Origin: Aquimarina spinulae
Lineage (GTDB): Bacteria > Bacteroidota > Bacteroidia > Flavobacteriales > Flavobacteriaceae
Direction of reading: 5' to 3'
DNA: 64,000 bases
NCBI RefSeq assembly: GCF_943373825.1
Contig: NZ_CALSBP010000002.1
Span: forward strand, 1,663,501 to 1,727,500
The notes beneath the pieces were generated by a model. The model was not told the DNA's origin and did not search any database. It worked only from the letters and a program-made list of their open reading frames with translations. Position numbers and translations under genes: made by a program. This document shows positions 17,817-28,400 of the stretch, piece after piece (within the stretch, counting starts at the first letter, position 1; each line of letters opens with the position of its first letter).

Positions 17817-18662
17817 TTATTCTATTCTAATTAAGACCGGTAAATGATCTGAAAGCAATAGATTATTCTTTCTTCTATCATCAACATTGGTATAGCTATT
17901 CACTGTTATATTTCTGGTCAGGATGTAATCTATCCTTGAAATTATCTTTTCTTCTACATTGAAACCATTAAAAGTTCCCTTTGGTCCGTACGGAGGAGTT
18001 TTACTAATCTCAAATGAGTCTTCTAACTTGGTTTTTAATATTTGAATAGGTTTTGCATTGGGCAAACAGTTTAAATCACCAATTACAGCAATGCGTTCAT
18101 CTTCTATTTTCATTTTTTTAATTAGCCTAAGTACTAATGTAGAAGAATTTTTCCTTGCTATTTCTCCAAGGTGATCATAATGACAATTAAAAACATGAAT
18201 AGTATCATTAGTAGATTTATCTTTAAATTTACCATAGGTCACAATTCGCTCCATTGCAGCATCCCAACCAATAGATACAGTATCTATTTTTTCTGAAAGC
18301 CAAAATGTTTTAGTTGCTATCAACTCAATAGCATTAGTATTAAAAAATAGAGCAGCATATTCTCCTTTTTGGTTACCATCTTCTCTACCAACACCAACAA
18401 AACTGTAATTTGTTAACAGGGTGTCTACATATTTTACCTGATCGTTTAACCCTTCCTGAATTCCTAAAATATCGGGAGTGTAATATTGTATCATCTGTAC
18501 TACGTCTAGTTTTCTATTCTCCCACCAGTTTTCGTTATCATTAGGATTGTTATATCTTATATTATAAGACATTATAGATTTTTGAGCACTAAGGTTCAAA
18601 GTAACTAATACGAATAGAGCGATCAGCTTTATATTTTTTAGCATTTTTTGTTTTATTATCAT
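17817..18662 (-). CDS. Exported endonuclease/exonuclease/phosphatase family protein
   Basis: 281-residue secreted phosphodiesterase-type enzyme. Signal peptide LKNIKLIALFVLVTLNLSAQ; the ATG at codon 7 (18644) fits the signal better than the first ATG at 18662. EEP-fold motifs in order: SYNIRYNN, DILGIQEGLNDQ (metal Glu), CHYDHLGEIARKNSS, IGDLNCLPNAKPI, SRIDYILTRN and LLSDHLPVLIR with the catalytic His. Relatives in Bacteroidota glycan loci are thought to remove phosphate or phosphodiester groups from glycans, but nuclease or sphingomyelinase-like activity cannot be excluded. Last gene of the N-glycan operon, 31 bases after the NagB fusion. Confidence 0.85.
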   Translation of the reverse strand: MIIKQKMLKNIKLIALFVLVTLNLSAQKSIMSYNIRYNNPNDNENWWENRKLDVVQMIQYYTPDILGIQEGLNDQVKYVDTLLTNYSFVGVGREDGNQKGEYAALFFNTNAIELIATKTFWLSEKIDTVSIGWDAAMERIVTYGKFKDKSTNDTIHVFNCHYDHLGEIARKNSSTLVLRLIKKMKIEDERIAVIGDLNCLPNAKPIQILKTKLEDSFEISKTPPYGPKGTFNGFNVEEKIISRIDYILTRNITVNSYTNVDDRRKNNLLLSDHLPVLIRIE

Positions 18663-18693
18663 TAACGAAAATCTATATATTTAGTTTGATTAC

Positions 18694-20637
18694 TTAAAAA
18701 TAATACTTTTTAAAAGCTTCGATCCCAGCATAGTCTGTCAATCCCAGTGCATGATATTTCTTTGCGGTATCTTTATTACGTTCTTCTGCTCTTACCCAAA
18801 ATTCTCTGGTATCATCTCCTTGAAACATTACATTATCTTTTTGAGATTGATGAAAAAATATTGCTTTTCGTTTTTTAAGCACCTCATCAGGACTTAGAGG
18901 AACAGCCATTTCGATATCATGGATATCCCATTCTTGCCATGCACCACGATATAACCATACCCAACAATCTTTCATAAACTCCTCTTCCTTACTATTTTCT
19001 ATTACTTCAAACAATATATCCAAACAGACTTTATGGGTACCATGAGGGTCTGCCAAATCTCCTGCGGCATATATTTGATGCGGTTTTATATCTCGTATTA
19101 ACTTGGTAAGAATGGTTATATCTTTCTTATCATAAGGCTTCTTTTTTACCGTTCCGGTTTCATAGAATGGTAAATCCAAAAAACTCACATGAGTATCAGG
19201 TAACCCAAAAAAACGAGTCGCTCCTAATGATTCTACTCTTCTTATAAGCCCTTTAAGGGTTCTAATCGCTATAGCATCAATAGCATTCTCCTTTTTCTTT
19301 TTAAGTTCGGTAATGATAGCATCAATATTTACACTTCCTACATTTTCTAATGACATACTTTTAGCAACCTCTGCATATTTAATGGCTTCTTCGTCAGATA
19401 CTGCTATATTCCCCGAGGTTTGATACGCTACATGTACCTCATGTTTTTGTTCGATCAAGCGAAGAAAAGTACCTCCCATTGATATTACATCATCATCTGG
19501 GTGAGGGCTAAGAATCAAAACTCTTTTTTTATGAGGTGTATTACGTTCTGGCCGGTAAGTGTCATCTGCATTTGGCTTACCACCTGGCCATCCAGTAATG
19601 GTAGATTGTAGTTTATTAAACATATCGATATTAAGATCATAGGCTGATCCTTTTTCTGCTAACAATCCAGACATTCCGTTGTCATTATAATCTTTATCGG
19701 TAAGTTTCAGTATTGGTTTTTGTACTTTCTGACTTAACCAGGCGATTGACTTATTTTTGATTTTTTCATCCCATATACAAGATTCTACTAACCAGGGAGT
19801 TTTAATTCTGGTTAATTCTCCTGCTGCTTCCTGATCCAATACAAAAGTGGTATTTTTATGTTCTTGTAGGTACGATGCAGGAATATCAGATTTTACGGCT
19901 CCTTCTATTGCTTCTTTTACAACAGGTGCTTTTTTATGCCCAAAGGCCATGATCACTATTCGCTTAGCTTTCTTTATGGTTCCTATTCCCATGGTAATCG
20001 CTCTTTTTGGGACGTTTTCTACGCCAAAAAAAGCTTCAGCAGCATCAGATCGGGTGATGTGATTTAATGTGATAATTCGTGTTCCTGAATTTGGATGCGA
20101 ACCAGGTTCATTAAATCCAATATGCCCCGTTCTTCCGATTCCTAATAACTGAAAATCTAAACCTCCAACAGCATTTATTTTCAACTCATAATCTATACAA
20201 TATTGATGAAGATCTTTTTGTGACACCATACCATCTGGTATATGGATATTTTCTGGCAAAATATCTATATGATTAAATAGGTGTTCATGCATAAAGTAAT
20301 GATAGCTTTGCACATCTGTTCTTTCCATAGGGTAGTATTCATCCAAATTGAATACGATAACATTAGCAAAGCTTAGATTGTCTTCTTTATGAAGTCGAAC
20401 TAATTCTTCGTAAACCTTAATAGGAGATGAACCTGTAGCTAGTCCTAAAACACAATAGTTCTCTTTTGCTTGTTTTTCTTTTATTAATGCAGCTATTTCC
20501 TGAGCAATTACTATAGATGCATAATCTGAGTTTTTGAATATAACATTGTGAATTTTTTCAAACTTGGTGTTTTCATAAATTCCGGCTTCCTTATAACTAA
20601 TATCTTTAACCCTCTTTAATTCAACTTTAGTAATCAT
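18694..20637 (-). CDS. nagB: Glucosamine-6-phosphate deaminase fused to PIG-L/LmbE deacetylase domain
   Basis: 647 residues, two domains. Residues 30-290 are NagB, converting glucosamine-6-P to fructose-6-P and ammonia: LGLATGSSPIKVYEELVRLH, NLDEYYPMERTDVQSYHYFM (98-117) and GIGRTGHIGFNEPGSH (166-181). Residues 370-647 are a PIG-L/LmbE zinc N-deacetylase: LILSPHPDDDVISMGGT with metal motif HPDD, and DLADPHGTHKVCLDILFE near the C-terminus. The fusion is known from Bacteroides NagB-like proteins. No separate nagA is present in the window, so the PIG-L half might supply the missing deacetylation (inference). It follows the ROK kinase gene in the operon by 169 bases. Confidence 0.92.
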   Translation of the reverse strand: MITKVELKRVKDISYKEAGIYENTKFEKIHNVIFKNSDYASIVIAQEIAALIKEKQAKENYCVLGLATGSSPIKVYEELVRLHKEDNLSFANVIVFNLDEYYPMERTDVQSYHYFMHEHLFNHIDILPENIHIPDGMVSQKDLHQYCIDYELKINAVGGLDFQLLGIGRTGHIGFNEPGSHPNSGTRIITLNHITRSDAAEAFFGVENVPKRAITMGIGTIKKAKRIVIMAFGHKKAPVVKEAIEGAVKSDIPASYLQEHKNTTFVLDQEAAGELTRIKTPWLVESCIWDEKIKNKSIAWLSQKVQKPILKLTDKDYNDNGMSGLLAEKGSAYDLNIDMFNKLQSTITGWPGGKPNADDTYRPERNTPHKKRVLILSPHPDDDVISMGGTFLRLIEQKHEVHVAYQTSGNIAVSDEEAIKYAEVAKSMSLENVGSVNIDAIITELKKKKENAIDAIAIRTLKGLIRRVESLGATRFFGLPDTHVSFLDLPFYETGTVKKKPYDKKDITILTKLIRDIKPHQIYAAGDLADPHGTHKVCLDILFEVIENSKEEEFMKDCWVWLYRGAWQEWDIHDIEMAVPLSPDEVLKKRKAIFFHQSQKDNVMFQGDDTREFWVRAEERNKDTAKKYHALGLTDYAGIEAFKKYYF

Positions 20638-20775
20638 AATCCTTTTAAATTGTTATTAGATTTCATGATAAAAATAACGTATTTACTCTTCTTCAACTTT
20701 ATTATCACTAATAGTTTGTGTAATGAAATCTATTTGTATTAATTTTTAAATTGCTTAATATCTCTAAAATGTACT

Positions 20776-20813
20776 GTTATAACTATACACCGATGCTTTA
20801 TTATCGTTATAAC
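20776..20813. promoter_or_regulatory. Pair of GTTATAAC palindromes upstream of nagB
   Basis: The 8-base palindrome GTTATAAC (followed by T in both copies) occurs at 20776-20783 and 20806-20813, exactly 30 bases apart, i.e. three helical turns. The second copy overlaps the stop of the ROK gene. Position before nagB suggests an internal operator; unproven. Confidence 0.3.
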
Positions 20814-21706
20814 TCTTTAAAAAAATCATTATCTATTAATCTGGCTGCACCTATTAGAGCTGCGTTCTCTCTAAGTGTGCTTTTATAAATCGGTATGGTA
20901 ATATTTAATTTATTAAGTGTTTGGATTAAGCTTTCTATAAAAAACGTCCAGGCGTTACTAATATTACCTCCAATTACTATAGCTTCTGCCTCAAAATCTC
21001 GTAGCCAGGGAGCTAGAAAAGTTGCTAAATTCTCTGAGAATTCTTTAAAAATCTGTACGGTTACTGTATTATCTTTTTCAAATCTAATAAGTTCTTTTAC
21101 TCCACTTATTTCTTTATTGGTAATTTCTTTATAACGTTTTTGAAACCATACAGTAGAAAAATTAGTATCTGCTATGTCGTTTCCGAATGGTAAATGATAC
21201 AACTCTCCGTATAACGGAACTCCTTTCCCTTCTAATGTAGGAATTCCTTTTTCTAAAAAAGTAGCTCCCAGACCTGTTCCTAAAGTAATTGCAATAGTTT
21301 TATTAAAAGAAATCAACTCTCCTACCCAAGCCTCTCCTATTCCGAAACAGGCTGCATCATTATAAAACCGAACAGAAACAGAGGGTTTTAAATTTAATTT
21401 TTTGATAATATGATCTTTAAGATTAAGATTACTTAGCTTCTGAAATTTATTTTCTCCTTCGCCAGGAAAAACTCCTTTCTCATAATCAAAAGGGCCTGGC
21501 ATAGCTATACCTATTCCTTTTAATTTTTGATTTCCTAAATTATCTATTGCCATTTCTATAACACCAATCCAACTATCTAATATCAGATCTGAATCAGATG
21601 TATTACTAATTTTCATTGTATAGATGTTCTGTACTTGATTTGGTACATTTTCATCTATAATAGCTACAGAAATATGACTACCTCCGATATCTACTCCTAG
21701 AACCAT
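20807..21706 (-). CDS. ROK family sugar kinase (probable GlcNAc or glucose/mannose kinase)
   Basis: 299-residue cytosolic ATP-dependent sugar kinase. Phosphate-1 motif MVLGVDIGGSHISVAIIDEN at the N-terminus; catalytic Asp in SVRFYNDAACFGIGEAWVGE near 117; adenosine motif near 240 (AEAIVIGGNISNAW). The canonical ROK zinc motif (HxCxCGxxGCxE) is absent: the expected region reads PLYGELYHLPFGND. It starts 10 bases after the MFS permease stop and precedes nagB, so phosphorylation of imported GlcNAc (or mannose) is the likely role. Polyphosphate glucokinases also lack the zinc motif, so specificity needs testing. Confidence 0.85.
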   Translation of the reverse strand: MVLGVDIGGSHISVAIIDENVPNQVQNIYTMKISNTSDSDLILDSWIGVIEMAIDNLGNQKLKGIGIAMPGPFDYEKGVFPGEGENKFQKLSNLNLKDHIIKKLNLKPSVSVRFYNDAACFGIGEAWVGELISFNKTIAITLGTGLGATFLEKGIPTLEGKGVPLYGELYHLPFGNDIADTNFSTVWFQKRYKEITNKEISGVKELIRFEKDNTVTVQIFKEFSENLATFLAPWLRDFEAEAIVIGGNISNAWTFFIESLIQTLNKLNITIPIYKSTLRENAALIGAARLIDNDFFKEL

Positions 21707-21716
21707 TTTTATATTT

Positions 21717-23153
21717 TTAAAGTGTATGTTTTATCTTGTATCCAACCAGACCATAGAAAATTAAATACCCATAGCATACGAGAGGTATAAAAAAGGATAG
21801 TTTAATACCTATATAATCTGCTACTACTCCTTGTAATAGAGGTATGAGTGCTCCTCCGACTATCATCATTACTAATAATGAAGATGCTTGACTTGTATAT
21901 TTTCCTAAATCTTTTATCGCTAGTGTAAATATATTTGACCATAAGATTGAGTTAAATGCTCCAATCGCTATAGCGCTCCAAAAGGCTAGTTCTCCATTAT
22001 ATAAGATCATGATCAATAATAATACTATAATTATTCCTGCAAATAAGGTTAATACTTTTGAAGGTTTAGTGCCTCCTATCAGGAAAAACAAATAGTTACT
22101 AATTAAGAAAACTACAAATAACCAAATTTTAGAAAATGATAAAAATTGTAGTGAAAATATACCATCCTCAATCTTTATCGCAGTAATAAAATAAAGAACA
22201 AAAAAGAACAGAATCGACAATGAAGCCATGAGGAGATATTTTTTCGTTTGGCTGGTAATTTCACTCATAGATACCGATCCCAAAAACCTTCCAATCATTG
22301 CACCTCCCCAATAGTATGATAAAAATACTCCTGCCTCTGCTTCTTCCATTCCCATAACGGTTTCCAGACCAAAGAAATTTATCAGAAAACTCCCAATAGA
22401 CACTTCACCACCTACATAAAAAAAGATAGCAAACATACCCAACACAACATGCCTGAATTTTAATACTCCAAGTCCTTTCTCAATTTTCTCGTTATTGATA
22501 AAAGATGGTAACCTAACAAATTTTATGATAATAGCTAATATAAAAAACAGGCTTCCGTATATTAGATATGGCATCTTTAAAGAATCTACTGTAATTTCAC
22601 CATCAGAGAACACTTTATATAGCAGTATTGCACCTACAATTGGGGCCAATGTAGTGCCAAAAGAATTGAATCCTTGTGCCAGATTAAGTCTACTTGATGC
22701 AGTTTCTGGTTTTCCTAGTATGGCCGCATATGGGTTGGCAGTAATTTGCAAAATTGTTACCCCAGAAGCAAGAACAAACAAAGCTCCCAAAAATACAGGA
22801 TATCGTTGATAAATAGCTGCAGGGTAAAAAAGGCAACAACCAATCCCACACAATATGAGTCCTATAATAATTCCATTTTTATATCCTATCTTAGAAATGG
22901 GATCCCCTATACTTACCGAAGTAATAAAATAAATAAGAGAAATGATAAAAAAGGCTCCAAAAAAAGCAAACTGTATTAATGCCGCCTGAAAATAACTAAG
23001 TTCGAAAACAGCTTTTAAATGAGGAATTAACACATCATTCATAACCGTAATAAAACCCCATAGAAAAAACAAAAAGATAATCGCAAAAAAGGGTTTATTG
23101 TAGTTGTTTTGCTTTTCTGACTTTGTAAGCAAAGAGTTGGTTATATCTGACAT
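21717..23153 (-). CDS. MFS sugar permease, FucP/NagP type
   Basis: Inner-membrane proton symporter of 478 residues with about 12-14 membrane segments. The N-terminal signature FFLWGFITVMNDVLIPHLKA and the following ELSYFQAALIQFAFFGAFF are diagnostic for the FucP family; RLNLAQGFNSFGTTLAPIVGA is the conserved loop motif. NagP in marine proteobacteria is a GlcNAc transporter of this class; FucP moves fucose. The genes behind it (ROK kinase and NagB fusion) favour GlcNAc. It starts the catabolic sub-cluster that follows susD after a remnant and a terminator. Confidence 0.9.
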   Translation of the reverse strand: MSDITNSLLTKSEKQNNYNKPFFAIIFLFFLWGFITVMNDVLIPHLKAVFELSYFQAALIQFAFFGAFFIISLIYFITSVSIGDPISKIGYKNGIIIGLILCGIGCCLFYPAAIYQRYPVFLGALFVLASGVTILQITANPYAAILGKPETASSRLNLAQGFNSFGTTLAPIVGAILLYKVFSDGEITVDSLKMPYLIYGSLFFILAIIIKFVRLPSFINNEKIEKGLGVLKFRHVVLGMFAIFFYVGGEVSIGSFLINFFGLETVMGMEEAEAGVFLSYYWGGAMIGRFLGSVSMSEITSQTKKYLLMASLSILFFFVLYFITAIKIEDGIFSLQFLSFSKIWLFVVFLISNYLFFLIGGTKPSKVLTLFAGIIIVLLLIMILYNGELAFWSAIAIGAFNSILWSNIFTLAIKDLGKYTSQASSLLVMMIVGGALIPLLQGVVADYIGIKLSFFIPLVCYGYLIFYGLVGYKIKHTL

Positions 23154-23170
23154 ATTATTCTTAAGTTATT

Positions 23171-23299
23171 TTAATTATTTTTTAGAATAAAGGACTGAAG
23201 TATCCCATCATTATTTGCTATTAATACTTTTTTACTATTCTTATCATTAAGTATTTCAATTTTTTTAGCATTACTCAATATCTCTGTAGCAGATTCATT
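23171..23299 (-). pseudogene. Coding remnant between susD and the MFS gene
   Basis: An open 42-codon stretch ending in TAA at 23171 and bounded upstream by TGA at 23300, without an ATG. Its translation reads NESATEILSNAKKIEILNDK followed by NSKKVLIANNDGILQSFILK and NN. The KVLIANNDG-LQ-F segment resembles the C-terminal end of ASPIC/UnbV- or VCBS-repeat proteins that often follow SusC/SusD in Flavobacteriia. I take it as the 3' scar of a deleted gene; the family match is from memory only. Confidence 0.45.
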
Positions 23300-23343
23300 T
23301 CAAATAATTCATTGAATTGTAGAACAAAAATAATTTCTTTAAA

Positions 23344-23368
23344 AACCCTCCCTTTATATAGGAGGGTT
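23344..23368 (-). terminator. Rho-independent terminator after susD
   Basis: Perfect 8-base stem (23344-23351 with 23361-23368) with a 9-base loop; on the minus strand the stem is followed by a T-run. It lies 43 bases past the SusD stop and separates the susCD transcript from the permease-kinase-nagB part. Confidence 0.8.
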
Positions 23369-23410
23369 GATTATTACTATCAAAAAAATCACACTATGAG
23401 AACTATAGTT

Positions 23411-25312
23411 TTATTCTTGTTTAGCCCACCATAAGGGAGTATGTACAGTATCATCTCCTCCCAAATGATTGATAGCTTGTTGATATCCATTTGGTACATT
23501 ATTAGGGAAATCAGAAGGATATTTTAACCGCTGTCCATAAAACTTCACACTATTAGTCATGAAATTACCACTATTTAATGCTGGTAAATCTGGTAATAGA
23601 TTTTCGACGGCTGGGTTTTCAAAGAATGGTAAACCTAATCTTCTATGATCACTCCATGCTTCTAGGGGTAACCATGGTGTTTGGGCAATATACTTTTGTG
23701 TAATAATTTTGGTTAATAGATCATTTTTTACAGTACCAGATTTGTAAATTGTGTTTTCTGGATAGTTAACACTAACTGATCCCGGGGTACTTGTATAGCC
23801 ATCGATATAATTCATCGAGACAGTACTAGGCGGCTCTATTACATGTCCCCAACTTACAGAGGTTCCTACTCTATTATAATCCTGAGAACTCAAATATGAG
23901 CTTACATGTGAAGAAACATTTAAATGGGTAAAACTCTCACTAATCCCTTGTTCATAAGCTGCCTGACCACTCATTGGGACGTTCCACCCTCTTACAGCAG
24001 CTTCTGCAATTAAGAAATACGATTCCCATGAAGCAAAAAATATACGTTCGGCAGCACTATCTCTATACTTATTCGATAAACGTGGTAATGTACCCGCATA
24101 TCGCAATCCATTTTTTGAACCTTTAGCTCCCCAGTCCCCAGTGGTTGGAGCATTCCAGGTAAATGCAGCATCTATTTCAACAACAACATTGTCTGTATCA
24201 TCAAGTAAGTCTCTCTTAGTTGTAGTTGCGGCATTGGACCAAGAAGGATAAGTATTAAAATCTGGATCATCAAAATCTCCGGGGATTTTATACATCGCAT
24301 ATGCTCTTGGATCTATACTGCTGTGTAATCCATCAAACCAAAAACCCGCAGAAGGATCATTGGTCATTGTTGTAAAATGATCTTCAAATTTTAATCCGAT
24401 ATAATTTGCTGGTTTTATATTGGTATGTTTATCTACTGGTAATAAATCCTGAGATGTTATACCCCCTAAACCTATCATTAAATTATTAAGAGTTGGAGAT
24501 AAATACTGGTTGTTCCATTGTCTAGTCATTACTCCTGTATAAGAATTCCACCCATCTACTTCCTGAACCTCAAAATTATCTGCTAAAGATGTTATATACA
24601 CATCACTCACCGCATCCTCAAACTCCTGTTGTGCTTTAGAAGGATCTACTTCAGATAATCTCATAGCCAAACGCATTCTTAATGAATTAGCATATTTCTT
24701 CCATTTGGTATAATCATATCCATACGCAGGGTCAAGTTTTTCTAATCCACTTGGATTAATAATTGACACATCTAATTCTGCTGCGGCCTCTTTCAGCTCA
24801 GATAAAAGATAATAATACACATCTTTCACATTGTTATATTCTGGATTTTCTCCTTGGAAACCCTGAATAGGGATAGGTCCAAAATTGTCACTCATTTCGC
24901 TCATGACATACGCTCTCCAAATTCTTGCTACTTGCTTTAAATTAGCAGTATATTCTTTGTCTATTCCAGAATCGATATGAGCATCTGCTATTTTGATTCC
25001 AGAATTAATATCATTTAACCATTTAGAAACATATCTGTTATAATAGTCACTAGTCCATCCATCATTTTGAAAACCTTCAGATAATGTTCCAATTCTATCC
25101 ATTCGTCCTGCATCTTTCCAATACAACACAAAAACTCGTTCTGCAATATGTGGGTCTTGTTGCGCTTCTCCAATAGAATTATTTATAAAATATTCTATCT
25201 GCACTTGATCTTCATTAGCTGCTATAGGGTCTACATTGATTTCTTCAAAATCAGAACATGAAAACATCAACAAGCTCAAAAGCAAAGCTGTTTTTTTTAA
25301 TATTTTTTTCAT
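23411..25312 (-). CDS. SusD/RagB-like outer-membrane glycan-binding lipoprotein
   Basis: Surface lipoprotein lid of the SusC channel, 633 residues. Signal with lipobox at the N-terminus (LLSLLMFSCSDF, Cys19). The body has the tetratricopeptide-like helices of the SusD-like family 2 (SusD/RagB nutrient-binding lipoproteins): VARIWRAYVMSEMSDNFGPI, KKYANSLRMRLAMRLSEVDP and SYFLIAEAAVRGWNVP. The C-terminus contains QTPWLPLEAWSDHRRLGLPF, a conserved family motif. It is encoded 119 bases after susC and completes the importer of N-glycan fragments. Confidence 0.92.
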   Translation of the reverse strand: MKKILKKTALLLSLLMFSCSDFEEINVDPIAANEDQVQIEYFINNSIGEAQQDPHIAERVFVLYWKDAGRMDRIGTLSEGFQNDGWTSDYYNRYVSKWLNDINSGIKIADAHIDSGIDKEYTANLKQVARIWRAYVMSEMSDNFGPIPIQGFQGENPEYNNVKDVYYYLLSELKEAAAELDVSIINPSGLEKLDPAYGYDYTKWKKYANSLRMRLAMRLSEVDPSKAQQEFEDAVSDVYITSLADNFEVQEVDGWNSYTGVMTRQWNNQYLSPTLNNLMIGLGGITSQDLLPVDKHTNIKPANYIGLKFEDHFTTMTNDPSAGFWFDGLHSSIDPRAYAMYKIPGDFDDPDFNTYPSWSNAATTTKRDLLDDTDNVVVEIDAAFTWNAPTTGDWGAKGSKNGLRYAGTLPRLSNKYRDSAAERIFFASWESYFLIAEAAVRGWNVPMSGQAAYEQGISESFTHLNVSSHVSSYLSSQDYNRVGTSVSWGHVIEPPSTVSMNYIDGYTSTPGSVSVNYPENTIYKSGTVKNDLLTKIITQKYIAQTPWLPLEAWSDHRRLGLPFFENPAVENLLPDLPALNSGNFMTNSVKFYGQRLKYPSDFPNNVPNGYQQAINHLGGDDTVHTPLWWAKQE

Positions 25313-25431
25313 CTGTTTAAATTTATTTTTTTCTAATTATCAGATGGAATTCACCATTGAACATTTCAGTTGGGTAGTATAACTTTATTGTTATGGTTCA
25401 TTTCATAATTCCATTCAACTATATTAAATTT

Positions 25432-28400
25432 TTAAAAACTTACCGATACATTCAAAATTATACTACGTGTTGTTGGAGATGAAAGGCTTTCAAAACCTGT
25501 AGCATTAGTTGAGGTTGCATAAACTGATTCTGGATCAACACCATTTAAATGACTTTTAATCATCCAAACATTGTTAGCAGAAATTCCTAATGTCATCTTT
25601 TGAATTTCTATTTTTTCTAGCCATTTAGATGGAAGAGAATACCTTAAGTTTACATTTCTTAATCGAATATTCGTAGCATCATAAATATTAGCTTCACTTA
25701 TCCCTAAATTACCAGATCTACCTGTAATTGCTGTCCAATAATTCTCAGGAGAAACAGCTACTGTATTTGTTGTAAAATTACCACTACCATCATCTACTAC
25801 TCCATCAACCAAAATATCTTGTCTCTCTCCGTTTACTACCGTAACAGCTGCATTACCAGATTCTTGTAGTGCTAGATTTGTTCCCGAAAAGATTTCTCCT
25901 CCTAAACGAGCATCTATCAAGAACCCAAGGGAAATATTTTTATAAGTAAATGTGTTGGAAAACCCAATCATAGCATCTGGTTGTTGATTTCCCAAATTGA
26001 AACTCTCTTCAGTTGCTAAAGGCAGTCCATCTCCATCAACAATTATTTTGCCAAAATTTGCATCAGATGGGTCTTCTACTCTTCTATATTTGGTTCCCCA
26101 TATTTCACCATAACCTCCTCCTTTAAATGCCAGGATCGATAAATTATCAAATCCTCCCAAACGATATTTTGTGACCTCATCTGTAAGTTCCTGTATCGTA
26201 TTTTCATTGGTTGAGTAATTAAGATTTGCATCCCATGAAAACCCTTTCAGGTTATCAAGTATTTTTCCACTTATCCCTAATTCATATCCTTCATTTTGTA
26301 TATCACCTGCATTAATTATTTCAGAATTAAAACCACTTAATGGATCTAGAGGAATCTCTATTAATTGATTAGTAGCATTGGATTTATACCACGCAAAATC
26401 AATAGCTAAGCGACTATTAAAAAATCGTCCTTCAAACCCAACTTCTAACGTTTTAATCAATTCATTTTTTACATCAGAATTAAATAAGACATCACCACTA
26501 GTGGCCGTTGTGTTATCATTGGGATCGCTCCCTATTGTATAAAAATTGTAGAGTTTATATGCATCTAGATCATTTCCTACTGAAGCATATGAAGCTCTAA
26601 TTTTACTAAAATTTAACCACGCCGGCAATTCATTAAACATTTCTGTAAACACTAAAGAAGTACTGATAGATGGGTAGAAAAATGATCGATTCGCTTTGCT
26701 TAATGTAGAAGACCAATCATTACGTCCAGTTGCCTCTACAAAGAAATAACCTCCATAGTTTAGTTGCAATGAACCATATAGTGAGTTAATCTTTTTTTCA
26801 CTAAAAATTTGTTCTATAGTTGCATTATTTATTCCATTATTTAATGAAAATAAATTTGGAACTTCTAGATCTCCAGAATTAGAACTTAATCCACTAACTC
26901 TATTGGACATTAAGTTTCCTCCTAAAGTCAATACACCACCAAACTCTCCGACAATATTATTCTTTGAAGCAGTAAGTAAAGCACTATAATTTTTTTCTAT
27001 AAATGTATTTTTTCCTAAAGAATATCTCCCGGTATCAGAAAGGGGACTACCAGAATACAATTTAGACTCTGCGTTGGTAGTATACAAATCGGCACCTGCT
27101 TTAATCTCAGCACTTAACCAGTCGGTCATTTCATACTTTAATGAGCCATTTAATAAAAAACGATCTCTTGAATCTTCACTTAAATTCTTCTCTGTTGACC
27201 AATATGGGTTTACTGCGTTAGTATCCAAAAACCATCTCATATTATTTGATTGATCTGTATGCATTTCAAATTCTGCAATATTTAATGATCTTGGCAATAG
27301 AGCCACCGTACGATAGGGGTTACTGATATTTGTTCCATTTAACGGCCTGTTTTCTGCTTTTAAGTTGGTATATTGTACTTTAACATCTGTAGTCCATTTG
27401 TTTTCTTTACCAAATTTAGATACTGCTCTTGTTAATAAATTTAATCTTTCTAGAGTAGCTCCCGGGATATTACTATCATCATTTAAAAAATTTATCGAAG
27501 AATAAACTGATGTTGCATCAGTAACCTGCTGCTGAAATGAAATACTATACGTCTGATTAAATCCTCCGTTATAATAATGGTCTAAATTATCATAAGCTTT
27601 TAAGGTAACTTGTTTCCCTTCCCAATCCTCTACTGATTGTCCTTCTATTTTTGGTCCCCAACTTGAAACTGATTGGTTTTCAAAAACTCCGTTTGTTCCT
27701 TGTCCGTAAGAGTTTTGAAATTCTGGTTTTAAAAATATACTTTGAAATCCTGTGGTTGCAGAAAAGGTTATCCCTAGTCCTTGTTTTGATTTTCCCGTCT
27801 TCGTTGTAATTAGTATCACACCATTTCCTGCACGTGACCCGTACAGCGCAGCGGCAGCCCCTCCTTTTAACACAGAAATGCTTTCTATATCTTCTGGGTT
27901 TAAATCCCCTAAACCATTTCCTAAATCCTGTGAGGGATTGAAAAAATCATTTTCGGTAGCTCCTGTAAAATTATTCATTGGTATTCCATCAACTACAATT
28001 AATGGTTGATTGTCTCCTGTAAGAGAGCTATTTCCTCTTAATACAATTTTTGAAGAACCTGCTGGACCATTGCTTCCTCTTACAATTTGAAGTCCGGCTA
28101 CTTTACCAGAAATTGAGTTTGCCAAATTATTCTCTCTTGCTTCTAACACATCAGCACCTTTTACTTCTTGCACAGAATACCCTAGAGATTTTCTCGCTCT
28201 TTTAATTCCCAAAGCTGTAACAACAACTTCGCCTAATTGCTCAGTATCTTCAATTAATGACACCTTAATTTCGGATTGTCCATTCATAGGGATTTCCTTT
28301 TCTACAAATCCTAGAGAAGAAAATATTAATATACCCGATGGATCCGAAACGACAACAGTATAGTTTCCATCAAAATCTGTTGATGTACCATTAGATGTTC

